This document shows, piece after piece, positions 43,827-54,133 of a stretch of DNA of 64,000 nt. The stretch lies in assembly GCF_000829195.1 (NCBI RefSeq), contig NZ_AP013294.1:1809001-1873000 (forward strand). The letters run 5' to 3'. The translations under genes were made by a program, and so were the position numbers. The first letter of the stretch is position 1, and every line of letters starts with the position of its first letter. The notes under the pieces are model-generated. The model made no database searches. It saw only the letters and a list, made by a program, of their open reading frames with translations, and was not told the DNA's origin. The DNA is from Bacillus sp. OxB-1. Lineage in GTDB: Bacteria > Bacillota > Bacilli > Bacillales_A > Planococcaceae.

Positions 43827-46800
43827 TTGTCATTGCGTTTTATTACCGGACGGTCGGGTTCTGGGAAGACGACGTTCATCGAGAGGGAGATCGCGGCGGA
43901 GCTGGCGGAGCGGCCGATTGGGGCGCCTATCATTGTCATCGTGCCCGACCAGATGTCCTTTTCCATGGAGCATAGCTTGTCGGTCGATTTCGGATTGAAC
44001 GGGATTATACGAGCGCAAGTGCTGACGTTCAAGCGGCTCGCGTGGCGCGTGCTGCAGGAGACGGGCGGAATTGCACGCAAGGAAGTGGATGGCTTCGGCT
44101 ATCGGATGCTCGTGCGCAGCGTTCTCGAAGAAAATCAGGATGAGTTCAAACTGTTCCGCCAGGCGGCGAATAAGCGCGGATTTACGGAAATGATCGGCGA
44201 TTTGCTTAAGGAGTTCAGCCGCTACAGCTTGGATCATGCGAAGTTGCAGGAACTCCGCACAACGCTGTCCGGGCAGGAGGCGCCGCGGACTTTGCTCGAT
44301 AAAGCGGATGATTTGTCCATTTTGCTGACGAAGATCGAGGACAAGCTCGGGACCGCTTACATCGATAGCGAAGGTCATTTGGCATTGCTCGCTTCGCAAA
44401 TCAAACATTCCGACCTGCTTCGGGAGGCGGATATCTATATTGATGGGTTCGAAAATTTCCCGACCCGGGAATATGAAATCATCACCGAGCTGATGAAAGT
44501 GGCCAATCGGGTGACGGTCGCGCTGCCGATGGAAGGGGCCGATTCCGGGTTCGGCGATCATGAACTGTTTTACACGCCGGTCCGCACTTCATTCCGCTTG
44601 CGGGAGATTGCGCGGACGGAGTCGGTAGAAGTGGAAGACGATGTCTATATGGCGAAGGGGCAGCGGTTTAAAAGTGCCGACCTGCGCCATTTCGAGGCGG
44701 AATTCGACCATTATCCGGCACAGGTAAAAGAGGCGGAAGGCCATGTCCGCATTATCGAAGCGGCCGATCGCCGTGCCGAAATCCATGCCGTGGCACGGGC
44801 GGTCCGTGAGCGGGCCCGGGCCGGCAAGCGATATAAGGAAATCGCCATCTTGTATCGGCAGCCGGAAAAGTACGATGAGCTGATCGGGACGATTTTTCCC
44901 CAATACGATATCCCGGTGTTCATTAGCCGGAAAAAACCGATGCTGCACCATCCGCTCATCGAGTTCTCGCGTTCCGTCTTGGAGGCGGTAATTGCGGGCT
45001 GGTCGTATGAATCGGTCTTCCGCGCGGTGAAGACGGACCTCTTTTTCCCGCATAATGAAGAGAAGATCCTCTGGCGGGAGCGAGCGGATCGTTTGGAAAA
45101 TTTCGTGTTGGCACGAGGAATTTACGGTTCCCGCTGGTTTGATGATACGCGTTGGCGGGTGAAGAAGTACCGGGGGCTTGAACTCCATACGGATGTACAA
45201 ACCGATGAAGAGCGGGCGCTGGAACAGGAGTTGCATTTGGTCCGGGATGTCATCCGGGAACCGCTCGCTTCGTTCGAGGCTCGGCTAAAGCGTTCCCGAA
45301 ATGGCCGGGATGTGGCGGAAGCGCTGTTTTTATTCATGGAAAAGCTTCATGTGTATGAAAAGATCCTCGACCTTCGGATGGAAGAGGAGGAGGCGGGGCG
45401 GCTGTTCGGCGCGACGGAGCATGAGCAGGCATGGAATAATTGGATCCATGTGCTGGACCAGTTCGTGCTCATGTTCGGCGATCGGAAGATGGATCCGGCG
45501 GAAGCGGCGCGCATTCTGGATGAAGGCTTCGATACGCTCGAGTTCTCCAGGATTCCGCCGTCCCTCGATCAAGTTACCGTGACGACGCTGGAAGTTTCCG
45601 CTTTGATGGAAATATGCACGGTGTTCGTAATTGGTGTCAACGATGGGGTGCTGCCGAAACGGATCGACAATGAAGGGCTCCTCTCCGATGCCGATCGGGA
45701 ATGGTTCATGCAGGCGGGATTCGACATTGCCCCGACTTCGAAGATGAAATTGATGGATGAGACATTCATGGCGTATCGTGCCTTCACTGCGGCCAGGGAG
45801 GAACTGGTCGTGTCGTATCCGATTGCGGATGAAGAAGGGAAGGCGCTCATCCCGTCGCTTTACATTTCGAGGATCCAGCAATTGCTGCCGGGCACACCGT
45901 TGGAAGTTGTCGTAACCGATCCTTCCGAACTGCCGCTGGAGTCGAATCAGTTCGACTATATCAGCCATCCGCGGGCTGCGCTCCCTTACGCGACAATTAA
46001 GGCGAAGGAGGCATTTCACTCCGGGGTTTTTGATGCGGAATGGCAGGCCGTTATGGCGTATTACGAAGAAGATCCGCTCTGGTCTTCCGTTCTGCGGCAT
46101 ATTATCCGCCCGATGAAGGAAGGCAAGGCGACGGAACGGCTCCGTCCGGAACTGACCGCGGGATTGTACGGCGAGTCGTTCGTTTCCAGCGTGTCGAGGA
46201 TCGAGTCGTATTACAGCTGTCCGTTCCAGCATTACGCCTCCTATGGACTGCGTCTGGAAGAACGGACGGAGTTCACATTGGAAGCTCCGGCAATCGGGGA
46301 TCTGTTCCACGCTGCATTGAAATGGGTGTCTGACGAAGTGATGCGGCTCTCCAAATCATGGAGCGGATTGTCGAGGAAGGAATGTTGGCGGTTGGCGCGG
46401 GAAGCGGTCGATGATATTACGCCGTATTTCTTCAACCGGATTTTATTGTCGACGCATCGCTATCAATATATCAAACGGAAGCTCACGCAAATCCTCCAAC
46501 GGACCATCTATTCCCTCAGCCATCAGGCAAAGGCGACGGTGTTCAAGCCGGTCGCCATCGAAGCGGCATTCGGGCCGGGGGAAGAGTTGCCGCCGCTCGA
46601 AATCCCGCTCCGCCGCGGGAATACGATGAAACTTCGCGGTAGGATTGACCGGGTGGATGCGACGGAAATCGGCGGGAAGGAGTATGTGCGGATCATCGAT
46701 TACAAATCATCCGCCCATTCGCTGGATCTTGCGGAAGTGTATTACGGATTGTCCTTGCAGATGCTGACGTATTTGGACGTTGCGCTGGAAAACGCGGATG

Positions 46801-47324
46801 AATGGCTCGGCATCCAGGCCCATCCGGCAGGCGTGCTCTATATGCATGTCCATAATCCGATGATCCGTCCAGATATGGAGTTGACCGCCGAACAGCTGGA
46901 CGCGGAAATCCGCAAGTCTTATAAGATGAGGGGTTACTTGCTCGAACATCCGGAAGTCGTTACAGGAATGGATGCGGATATCGGCCGTTCCTCGGCGATT
47001 GTCCCGGCGGCGCTCAAAAAGGATGGCGGCTTTACAGCAGCTTCGAAAGTGCTGGCGGCGGACGATTTGGACATGATGCGGTCATTCGTCCGGTCCCGCC
47101 ACCGCAAAGCGGGCGATGCGATGCTCGCGGGCGATGCACGGGTGTTCCCGTACAAACTGCGCGAAAAGATGCCGTGCCAGTTCTGCTCGTATCGTTCCGT
47201 GTGCCAGTTCGATCCAACCGATCCGGACGAGGAATACCGGCCGTACGCAGAGTTGGCACCCGATATCACGTTGGAGAAAATGCGGAAGGAGGTGGCGGAG
47301 GATGAACATACCAGTGAAACCTGA
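43827..47324 (+). CDS. addB: ATP-dependent nuclease subunit AddB
   Basis: AddB is the helicase-like and nuclease subunit that with AddA processes double-strand breaks to Chi for recombination. The protein has 1165 residues, as in B. subtilis. The start is TTG 43827, eight bases after AAGGGGG. Walker A (GRSGSGKT) is at residues 8-15. The C-terminal RecB-like nuclease has IDYKSS. Iron-sulfur cysteines are in YYSCPFQHY and the terminal CQFCSYRSVCQFD. It overlaps addA by 23 bp. Confidence 0.97.
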   Translation: MSLRFITGRSGSGKTTFIEREIAAELAERPIGAPIIVIVPDQMSFSMEHSLSVDFGLNGIIRAQVLTFKRLAWRVLQETGGIARKEVDGFGYRMLVRSVLEENQDEFKLFRQAANKRGFTEMIGDLLKEFSRYSLDHAKLQELRTTLSGQEAPRTLLDKADDLSILLTKIEDKLGTAYIDSEGHLALLASQIKHSDLLREADIYIDGFENFPTREYEIITELMKVANRVTVALPMEGADSGFGDHELFYTPVRTSFRLREIARTESVEVEDDVYMAKGQRFKSADLRHFEAEFDHYPAQVKEAEGHVRIIEAADRRAEIHAVARAVRERARAGKRYKEIAILYRQPEKYDELIGTIFPQYDIPVFISRKKPMLHHPLIEFSRSVLEAVIAGWSYESVFRAVKTDLFFPHNEEKILWRERADRLENFVLARGIYGSRWFDDTRWRVKKYRGLELHTDVQTDEERALEQELHLVRDVIREPLASFEARLKRSRNGRDVAEALFLFMEKLHVYEKILDLRMEEEEAGRLFGATEHEQAWNNWIHVLDQFVLMFGDRKMDPAEAARILDEGFDTLEFSRIPPSLDQVTVTTLEVSALMEICTVFVIGVNDGVLPKRIDNEGLLSDADREWFMQAGFDIAPTSKMKLMDETFMAYRAFTAAREELVVSYPIADEEGKALIPSLYISRIQQLLPGTPLEVVVTDPSELPLESNQFDYISHPRAALPYATIKAKEAFHSGVFDAEWQAVMAYYEEDPLWSSVLRHIIRPMKEGKATERLRPELTAGLYGESFVSSVSRIESYYSCPFQHYASYGLRLEERTEFTLEAPAIGDLFHAALKWVSDEVMRLSKSWSGLSRKECWRLAREAVDDITPYFFNRILLSTHRYQYIKRKLTQILQRTIYSLSHQAKATVFKPVAIEAAFGPGEELPPLEIPLRRGNTMKLRGRIDRVDATEIGGKEYVRIIDYKSSAHSLDLAEVYYGLSLQMLTYLDVALENADEWLGIQAHPAGVLYMHVHNPMIRPDMELTAEQLDAEIRKSYKMRGYLLEHPEVVTGMDADIGRSSAIVPAALKKDGGFTAASKVLAADDLDMMRSFVRSRHRKAGDAMLAGDARVFPYKLREKMPCQFCSYRSVCQFDPTDPDEEYRPYAELAPDITLEKMRKEVAEDEHTSET

Positions 47325-50300
47325 AGGCGTGACGTTCACGGATGCCCAGTGGAAAGCGATCTGGGCGTCAGGGAAAGACATCCTCGTTTCCGCGGCCGCC
47401 GGTTCGGGAAAAACGAAAGTGCTCATCACCCGGATGATTGAAAAGGTGTTAAATGAAAGCGATCCGACCGACGTGGATCAGCTGCTTGTCGTGACGTTCA
47501 CAAACGCCTCCGCAGCGGAAATGCGCCATCGGATGGCAAAGGCGCTGGAAGAAGCGATTGCGGCGAAGCCGGATTCTGCCCATTTACGGAGGCAACTGAA
47601 TTTATTGAATAAAGCCCAGATTTCCACATTGCACTCGTTTTGCCTGAATGTCGTGCGCCAGTATGCGTATTTGCTCGATATCGATCCGGGCTTCCGCATC
47701 GCGGATAGCACGGAAGCGGCACTTTTGCGGGACGATACGATCGGGGAAGTGCTGGAAGAGGCGTATGGTGCGGAAAATCCGGATGCGATGTACCGGCTGG
47801 CGGACAGTTTCACATCGGACCGGAACGACCAGGCGATCGAGACGCTGATCGACCGGCTGTATGATTACTCGCGCGTCCATCCATCGCCGGAAGCATGGCT
47901 GCGCCGGATCCCGGGACAATATGAAATCGGAGGCATCAGTTCCGTCGATGAGCTGAATTTCATCCGACCGTTGAAGACTTCGATCCGTCATACGCTGGAG
48001 GAGGCTGCTGCGCTTGCGGAGGAGATGCGCCGCATCGCCTTGTTGCCGGACGGGCCGGAACCGCTCGCTGCGACTGCGGAGGCCGATCTCTTATGGATCA
48101 ACGAAGCAATCCGCCGGTTGAATGAAACGACGTGGGAAGAAACGTACGAGTTCTTCGCGACGTTGAAATGGGTGACGGCGGGCCGCATTAAGAAAGATTC
48201 GTGCGACGAGGAATTGGCGAACCGGGCGAAGAAGCTCCGCGATGATGTGAAGAAGATGATGAACACTGTAAAGGATAGCTATTTTACAAGGACGCCTGCC
48301 CGGTTATTGGAGGAAATCCGCTTGATGGCTCCCGCAATGCACACGCTCATCGATCTTGTCATTGATTTCGGACGGCGCTACGAGCGGGTGAAGCTCGATC
48401 GCGGCATCGTCGATTTCTCGGATCTTGAGCATTACGCACTACGGATTTTATCCGAAGAGAAGGATGGGAAATTGTATCCGTCCGCCATCTCGCAGGATTA
48501 TCGGAACCGGTTTAAGGAAGTGCTTGTTGACGAGTACCAGGACGTGAACAGATTGCAAGAGACGATCATCCAGTTGGTGAAGCGGGCGGGAGAGTCCGAT
48601 GGCAATCTGTTCATGGTCGGTGATGTGAAGCAGTCCATTTACCGGTTCCGTTTGGCTGAGCCGATGCTCTTTCTTGGGAAATATAACCGGTTTACCAAGG
48701 AGGATGGCGTTGAAGGACTGAAGATTGATTTGAATGCGAACTTCCGAAGCCGGGAAGAAGTGCTGGATGCGACGAATTTCGTCTTTCATCAAGTGATGGG
48801 AGAGCGGGTCGGCGAGATCGAATACGATGAGGCTGCCGCCTTGAAATATGGAGCCCAGTATCCGGAGAAGAATGTTCCGACTCAGTTGTCGCTACTTTAC
48901 GCAGACGAAGAAGAGGACGATGATGAGGCGGAGGACGCGACGGAACTGGCGGGCCAAAGTTTGAAGAGTTCCCAGGCCGAAGCGCGGTATATGATCCGGA
49001 AAATCCGGCAGCTGATGGCATCCGGAGCGGAAGTGACCGATGCGTTCACCGAAGAGCGGCGGCCGCTTGAGTATCGGGACATCGTCATTCTCATGCGCTC
49101 GATGACGTGGTCAGGTGAAATTGCGGAAGAGTTCAAGCTGGCGGGGATTCCTATTTACACCGAACTGAAGCGCGGCTATTTCGACGCACTTGAAGTGATG
49201 ATCATGCTGAACACATTGCGCGTCATCGACAATCCGTATCAGGACATCCCGCTCGCCTCCGTGCTGCGTGCCCCGTTTGTCGGGCTGACGGAGAACGAGT
49301 TGGCGCAAATCCGGCTGGCCAAAAAGAACGTACCTTTCTATGAAGCGCTCCAGACGTTCATTTCAACGGGAGGGGCGGGGATGGCTCCGGAAACGCAGTT
49401 GAAGTTGCAGCGATTCTTTGTCCAGTTCGAGGATTGGCGCAATCTGGCACGTCGCGGGTCATTGTCCGAGCTCATTTGGCAAGTGTATTCTGATACGCAT
49501 TATTATGAGATGGTCGGCGCAATGCCGAACGGGAAGCAGCGCCAGGCGAATCTTCGCGCGCTCCATGACCGGGCGATCGATTATGAGAAGACGTCGTTCC
49601 GTGGATTGTTCCGCTTTTTGCGTTTTGTCGACCGAATGAGGCGGCGGGGGGATGATCTAGGAGCGGCCCGATCGCTGAGCGAGAAAGAGAACGTCGTCCG
49701 GATGATGACGATCCATTCTTCAAAAGGGCTGGAATTCCCGTATGTTTTCATCGCGGGGGCCGGCCGGCAGTTCAATAAGATGGATTTCAATGAAACGTAT
49801 TTATTCGACCAGCATTTCGGGCTCGCGGTGAAGGCGATTGATCCGGACAACCGGATCACGTATACATCGTTGCCGTATCTTGCGATGAAGGAGAAGAAGG
49901 AGCTGGAAATGCGCGCGGAGGAGATGCGCGTCCTATATGTGGCGATGACACGCGCGAAGGAGCAGCTGGAAATTGTCGCTTCAGTAAAAGATATCGAAAA
50001 AGCGATTGTGAAATGGCAAGATGCCCAACTTGTGAACCCGGCGGAACGATTGCCGGAATATGTCCGATCCCGCGCCAATGGCTACCTCGACTGGATCGGG
50101 CCGGCCGTCGCGAGGCATCCCGCATTCGAAAAGTTCGGTGTCATCCAAGGCGGAGAGCTGCTGGACGATCGTTCGAAATGGGAAATCGATGCACTGCCGG
50201 TTTCTTCATTCTTGGAGGAACTGGAGTCTTCATCCGCCGAAACGGCAGCGGATTCGGCAGTATCGGAGCCGGATCAGGTGGATGAAGCCGATTTGGCGGA

Positions 50301-51015
50301 AGTGCATCGCCGGTTTGATTGGACCTATCCGCATTTGTCTTCGGTTTCCAAACGATCCAAGCAGACGGTGAGCGACGTGAAACGGCTCGCCATCCTGGAG
50401 CAGCAGATCGATGAAGATGATCCGTTCACCGTCAAGGAAGATGAATTGGGCACGCCGTACTTGCATGACCGGCCTGAGTTCATGCAGTCCCGCGCTTTGT
50501 CGGCTGCTGAAATCGGAACCGCGATGCACACGATCATGCAGCAGATTCCGCTTGAGCAGTCCGTTACGATACGGAAAGTCGAAGAAGTCATATCGGAATT
50601 GGTGGATCGTCAATTGCTGACGATGGAAGAGGCCAATGCAGTGGATGCGGGTTCGGTTGCCCACTTTTTCACGACTCCTCTTGCCAAGCGGCTCCAGTCG
50701 GCAAGCCGATTGTTCCGTGAAGTGCCCTTTACGTACGCGTATGACGGGCAGGACGGGGACCGCCAGATTTTGCAAGGGATTGTGGACTGTCTTTTCGAAG
50801 AGAAAGACGGCTGGGTGCTCTTGGATTACAAAACGGACCGGGTGCGCGGACGATTCCGGACGGCGGAGGAAGCGGATGAAGAGTTGCAGCGGCGCTATGG
50901 CATCCAGTTGAATTTATACCGGCAAGCGCTGGAAGAGATTTTGCACATACCTATTAAGGAAATGGTCCTGTACCTGTTTGATGGAGAGAGGGCCGTACCT
51001 ATTCAGGAGGAATGA
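47302..51015 (+). CDS. addA: ATP-dependent helicase/nuclease subunit AddA
   Basis: AddA is the 3'-5' UvrD-like helicase and second nuclease of the AddAB complex. The protein has 1237 residues. ATG 47302 follows AAGGAGGTGG. Walker A (AAAGSGKT) is at 31-38. Helicase motifs include VDEYQDVNRLQE, GDVKQSIYRFR and MTIHSSKGLEFPYVF. The C-terminal nuclease motif is WVLLDYKTDRVRG near residue 1180. The family's other half, AddB, overlaps upstream. A DUF418 gene begins within its translation-coupled end. Confidence 0.97.
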   Translation: MNIPVKPEGVTFTDAQWKAIWASGKDILVSAAAGSGKTKVLITRMIEKVLNESDPTDVDQLLVVTFTNASAAEMRHRMAKALEEAIAAKPDSAHLRRQLNLLNKAQISTLHSFCLNVVRQYAYLLDIDPGFRIADSTEAALLRDDTIGEVLEEAYGAENPDAMYRLADSFTSDRNDQAIETLIDRLYDYSRVHPSPEAWLRRIPGQYEIGGISSVDELNFIRPLKTSIRHTLEEAAALAEEMRRIALLPDGPEPLAATAEADLLWINEAIRRLNETTWEETYEFFATLKWVTAGRIKKDSCDEELANRAKKLRDDVKKMMNTVKDSYFTRTPARLLEEIRLMAPAMHTLIDLVIDFGRRYERVKLDRGIVDFSDLEHYALRILSEEKDGKLYPSAISQDYRNRFKEVLVDEYQDVNRLQETIIQLVKRAGESDGNLFMVGDVKQSIYRFRLAEPMLFLGKYNRFTKEDGVEGLKIDLNANFRSREEVLDATNFVFHQVMGERVGEIEYDEAAALKYGAQYPEKNVPTQLSLLYADEEEDDDEAEDATELAGQSLKSSQAEARYMIRKIRQLMASGAEVTDAFTEERRPLEYRDIVILMRSMTWSGEIAEEFKLAGIPIYTELKRGYFDALEVMIMLNTLRVIDNPYQDIPLASVLRAPFVGLTENELAQIRLAKKNVPFYEALQTFISTGGAGMAPETQLKLQRFFVQFEDWRNLARRGSLSELIWQVYSDTHYYEMVGAMPNGKQRQANLRALHDRAIDYEKTSFRGLFRFLRFVDRMRRRGDDLGAARSLSEKENVVRMMTIHSSKGLEFPYVFIAGAGRQFNKMDFNETYLFDQHFGLAVKAIDPDNRITYTSLPYLAMKEKKELEMRAEEMRVLYVAMTRAKEQLEIVASVKDIEKAIVKWQDAQLVNPAERLPEYVRSRANGYLDWIGPAVARHPAFEKFGVIQGGELLDDRSKWEIDALPVSSFLEELESSSAETAADSAVSEPDQVDEADLAEVHRRFDWTYPHLSSVSKRSKQTVSDVKRLAILEQQIDEDDPFTVKEDELGTPYLHDRPEFMQSRALSAAEIGTAMHTIMQQIPLEQSVTIRKVEEVISELVDRQLLTMEEANAVDAGSVAHFFTTPLAKRLQSASRLFREVPFTYAYDGQDGDRQILQGIVDCLFEEKDGWVLLDYKTDRVRGRFRTAEEADEELQRRYGIQLNLYRQALEEILHIPIKEMVLYLFDGERAVPIQEE

Positions 51016-51017
51016 TT

Positions 51018-52190
51018 TTGAAAGTAGAACCGACGACCCTCGGGAATCGGATTGAAGCATTGGACCTCATGCGGGGCTTTGCACTGCTCGGGATTTTCAT
51101 TGCCAATATGTTATTTTTCCATACGCCGATTTTGTATATCGACCCGTATAGCTGGTTCAGTACGCCCTCGGATGAGGTGACATATAAAGGGATCGCGATT
51201 TTCATCCAAGGGAGCTTTTATCCGATTTTCGCCATCATGTTCGGGTATGGGCTGAATATGCAATTTGAGAAAGCGGTCGACAGCGGATCCCCATACGCCC
51301 GGGTATTGTCCCGACGGCTCGGCCTGTTGCTCGTATTTGGCCTGATTCACGGCCTGTTGATCTGGGCGGGGGATATTTTATTGTCCTATGCGGCGATGGG
51401 ATTCATGCTCTTATTATTCATCCGGCTGCGGACAAAGTGGTTGCTGCCGATTGCTTTTATCCTATACGCGTTGCCGATGAGCGGACTTCTTGCATTGTTG
51501 AAGCTTGCGGAAAAGCTCGATCCGATATCGGTAGACCCTTCGTTTGTGGATATCCATAAAGTGGAGTTGTCCATTTCTGCTTATGCCCATGGAGGTTTTA
51601 TGGATATCATGGTGCAGCGGTTCCAAGACTGGCTGCAAGTCGGCTTGATGAGCGGCGTTTTGCTCGGGTTTTTCATGATCTTACCGCTTTTGATACTGGG
51701 CGCCGTTTTGTCGAAATGGAAACTGTTTGAACGGGCAGGGGAACTGAAACGGTGGCTTTTAATCGGGGTAATCTTTTTTATTCCCGCTGGCATTTGGCTG
51801 AAGTCGTTCCCGTTCCGATACGGAAGTTCGGCTTCCAATCAATTTATCCAAGAAGCGTTCGGTGGAGTGATCCTTGCACTGGGTTATATCGCTCTCTTCT
51901 TGCTGTTGGCGCAGAACGGGCTGTTCCGCTCGGTTTTCCGCCCGGTCGCCAAAGCGGGACGCATGTCGCTGACGACGTATATTACTCAATCCATCGCGGC
52001 GACACTCATTTTTTACTCCTATGGTTTCGGGCTTTACGGCAAGGTGGATCTTGAAACGGGGACATGGATTGCGTGCGGCATTTTTGTCATCCAAGTGATT
52101 TTCGCGGAAATCTGGTTGTCCAAATTCCGCATGGGTCCGCTCGAGTGGATCTGGCGAAGAGGGACATACGGAAAAAAATTGCCGGATTGA
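51018..52190 (+). CDS. DUF418-family membrane protein
   Basis: A 390-residue protein with about nine or ten membrane helices of the DUF418 (YeiB-like) family. TTG 51018 lies eight bases after AGGAGG; ATG 51012 is too close to it. Conserved features are RIEALDLMRGFALLGIFIAN at the start and SLTTYITQS near the end. Function is unknown, although acyl-transfer-like topology has been suggested for related families. It is coupled to addAB. Confidence 0.85.
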   Translation: MKVEPTTLGNRIEALDLMRGFALLGIFIANMLFFHTPILYIDPYSWFSTPSDEVTYKGIAIFIQGSFYPIFAIMFGYGLNMQFEKAVDSGSPYARVLSRRLGLLLVFGLIHGLLIWAGDILLSYAAMGFMLLLFIRLRTKWLLPIAFILYALPMSGLLALLKLAEKLDPISVDPSFVDIHKVELSISAYAHGGFMDIMVQRFQDWLQVGLMSGVLLGFFMILPLLILGAVLSKWKLFERAGELKRWLLIGVIFFIPAGIWLKSFPFRYGSSASNQFIQEAFGGVILALGYIALFLLLAQNGLFRSVFRPVAKAGRMSLTTYITQSIAATLIFYSYGFGLYGKVDLETGTWIACGIFVIQVIFAEIWLSKFRMGPLEWIWRRGTYGKKLPD

Positions 52191-52300
52191 GAAGAGAAAT
52201 CCGGGGAAATGTTGTAACATGGAAGATAGGCTAAGGTTGGCAGAATGATAGGGCGCCAGCCAGTGCGGTAATTGATTTTGAGAAGGGATGGATAAAAAAG

Positions 52301-53200
52301 ATGAAACTATTGTCGTTCCGTTACGAGAACAGGACTTCATTCGGTCCGAAAGTGAAAAGGGAAGATGCGGTGTGGGACGTGCTTGCCATTGCGGAAGCAT
52401 ATGGCGAGGCCGATTTTCCACAGACGATCACGGAAGGAGTGGCGGCTGGCCTCGATTTTGTGGAAAAGGTGAGACAGCTCGCGGAACGGGCGCAGGAAGA
52501 TGAAAACCCGGAGCAATTCAAATTTGCGTTCACGGACATCGAATGGTTGTCCCCGATTCCGAGAACTCCGAAAAACATATTATGTGTCGGCAAGAACTAT
52601 GCCGATCATGCAGCGGAAATGGGCTCGGATGCGCCACCTGAAAAAATTGTCGTCTTCACGAAATCCCCGACCACAATTGCCGCAGACGAACAGAACTTGC
52701 CGATCCACGACGATGTGACGGACAGCCTGGACTACGAAGGGGAACTGGCAGTGGTCATTAGCAAAAGAGGGAAGGATATTCCGCGTCAATTGGCTTATGA
52801 TTACATTTTCGGTTACACGATCGCCAACGATGTGACGGCGCGTAATGTCCAAGAGGAACATCAACAATATTTCCTTGGCAAGAGTTTGGAAGGGTCGTGT
52901 CCGCTCGGCCCATATTTGGTGACGAAGGATGAGCTGCCGAATCCGCAGAACCTATCCATCGTGACGAAAGTGAATGATGAAGTGCGCCAAAACAGCAATA
53001 CGTCGAAGATGATTTTCAAGATCGACGAATTGATTGCGGAAATTTCCCGTTATGTGACGCTGGAGCCGGGTGATGTCATTTTGACAGGCACGCCAGCAGG
53101 AGTCGGAAAAGGCATGACACCGCCGACTTTCCTGAAAAAGGGCGACACGGTGAAAATATCCGTCGAAGGGATTGGCACGCTCGTCAACCGGTTTAATTAA
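52301..53200 (+). CDS. yisK: Fumarylacetoacetate-hydrolase family protein (YisK-like)
   Basis: A 299-residue enzyme of the FAH superfamily. The domain spans about 90-297. The metal-binding glutamates lie in DYEGELAVVISKRG and nearby (NDVTARNVQEEHQ). Other signatures are CVGKNYADHAAEM and GDVILTGTPAGVGKG. B. subtilis YisK is an oxaloacetate decarboxylase that also associates with the Mbl cytoskeleton, and it is followed by yisL as here. The same activity is likely but not proven. Confidence 0.9.
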   Translation: MKLLSFRYENRTSFGPKVKREDAVWDVLAIAEAYGEADFPQTITEGVAAGLDFVEKVRQLAERAQEDENPEQFKFAFTDIEWLSPIPRTPKNILCVGKNYADHAAEMGSDAPPEKIVVFTKSPTTIAADEQNLPIHDDVTDSLDYEGELAVVISKRGKDIPRQLAYDYIFGYTIANDVTARNVQEEHQQYFLGKSLEGSCPLGPYLVTKDELPNPQNLSIVTKVNDEVRQNSNTSKMIFKIDELIAEISRYVTLEPGDVILTGTPAGVGKGMTPPTFLKKGDTVKISVEGIGTLVNRFN

Positions 53201-53295
53201 TAGCCGGATGGACGGCGGGGAAGCCGATATTCTTTTATTTGGATTCTCTGATATGATACCATTATTATGTATGAATAATGAATGAGGTGACGAGT

Positions 53296-53676
53296 TTGGA
53301 CGCATTAGCGAGCACGACACATTTCCATGTGTTCACATGGGTGGTCGGCATCATTTTGTTCCTCGTGGCGGCTGTCATGGCGAACGGGACAAAAGGCAAG
53401 AAAATCACGCATATGATTGCAAGGCTGTTTTATGTACTAATTGTAATTTCCGGCGCATTGCTATTCTTCAAGTATTCCAGCGCGAACGCCGCGCTCTACG
53501 GCGTCAAATTCCTGCTCGGCCTGTTGACGGTCGGCATGATGGAAATGGTGCTGGTTCGCGGGGAGAAAGGGAAAAAGACAGGCATGTTCTGGATTTTGTT
53601 CTTCGTTTTCCTCCTGGCAACACTATTTATCGGATTCTATCTTCCGATCGGAGTTTCATGGTTCGCTAACTTATAA
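53296..53676 (+). CDS. yisL: YisL-like membrane protein (DUF1516)
   Basis: A 126-residue protein with four membrane helices. TTG 53296 follows GAGGTGA; the upstream in-frame ATG overlaps no site. FHVFTWVVGIILF near the start and the helix pattern match YisL. It follows yisK, as in B. subtilis. Function is unknown. Confidence 0.85.
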   Translation: MDALASTTHFHVFTWVVGIILFLVAAVMANGTKGKKITHMIARLFYVLIVISGALLFFKYSSANAALYGVKFLLGLLTVGMMEMVLVRGEKGKKTGMFWILFFVFLLATLFIGFYLPIGVSWFANL

Positions 53677-53703
53677 CCAGACGGATTGGAGAGGATATGG
53701 ACA

Positions 53704-53811
53704 ATGGGACCAATCGCATTTGGAATCATTTTGCTGTTAATGGCGCTATTCGCCATATCTGTCTTCATCGCGTACCGAAGAATGAGAGCTCCTGATGAGT
53801 TTGATGATTGA
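53704..53811 (+). CDS. 35-residue single-span membrane peptide
   Basis: ATG 53704 follows GGAGAGG. It encodes MGPIAFGIILLLMALFAISV, then FIAYRRMRAPDEFDD. One membrane helix (about 3-23) is followed by a basic and then acidic cytoplasmic tail. Ribosome binding site, length and terminator just downstream make it a credible small gene. No family recognised. Confidence 0.65.
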   Translation: MGPIAFGIILLLMALFAISVFIAYRRMRAPDEFDD

Positions 53812-53818
53812 CCGGACA

Positions 53819-53847
53819 ACCCGCCAGCTGCGTGCTGGCGGGTTTTT
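53819..53847 (+). terminator. Terminator after the small membrane gene
   Basis: CCCGCCAGC pairs with GCTGGCGGG, followed by TTTTT. Confidence 0.9.
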
Positions 53848-53902
53848 GGATAGGGGCGAGGAAGCTGCGCCATGGGGTTGCGGGGCTAAAGGGGGATTGG
53901 GG

Positions 53903-53987
53903 AACTGAAATGGGGCTGCCATGGCAACTGGGAGAACTGTCGTGGCAAATGGAGAAACTGTCCTGGCTCTGGTGAACTGTCTTGCCT
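53903..53987. repeat. Decayed array of the AACTGTCATGGC word
   Basis: AACTGTCGTGGC at 53935, AACTGTCCTGGC at 53956 and AACTGTCTTGCC at 53975 (steps of 21 and 19 bp), with weaker matches at 53903 and 53926. It is the same word as array D. The rest of 53848-54133 has no other feature apart from a TGGTAAAAT extended -10 just before the amylase-like gene. Confidence 0.6.
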
Positions 53988-54133
53988 GCTTCAACCCACC
54001 CACCCTTCCCCCTATCTTCACAAAATCGACCTATTTCCAGCCCCGACCATCTAAATTTCATTGAAAGAATAGCGGGAAGACAAGGTGTTTGGTAAAATAG
54101 CGAGGGATAGTTTGTTGCGAGGAGGCAATTTTC

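Noticed and set aside
45330-46310. Large antisense open frame inside addB
   Set aside because: It is opposite a firmly identified gene, lacks a ribosome binding site and has the composition of a shadow frame.
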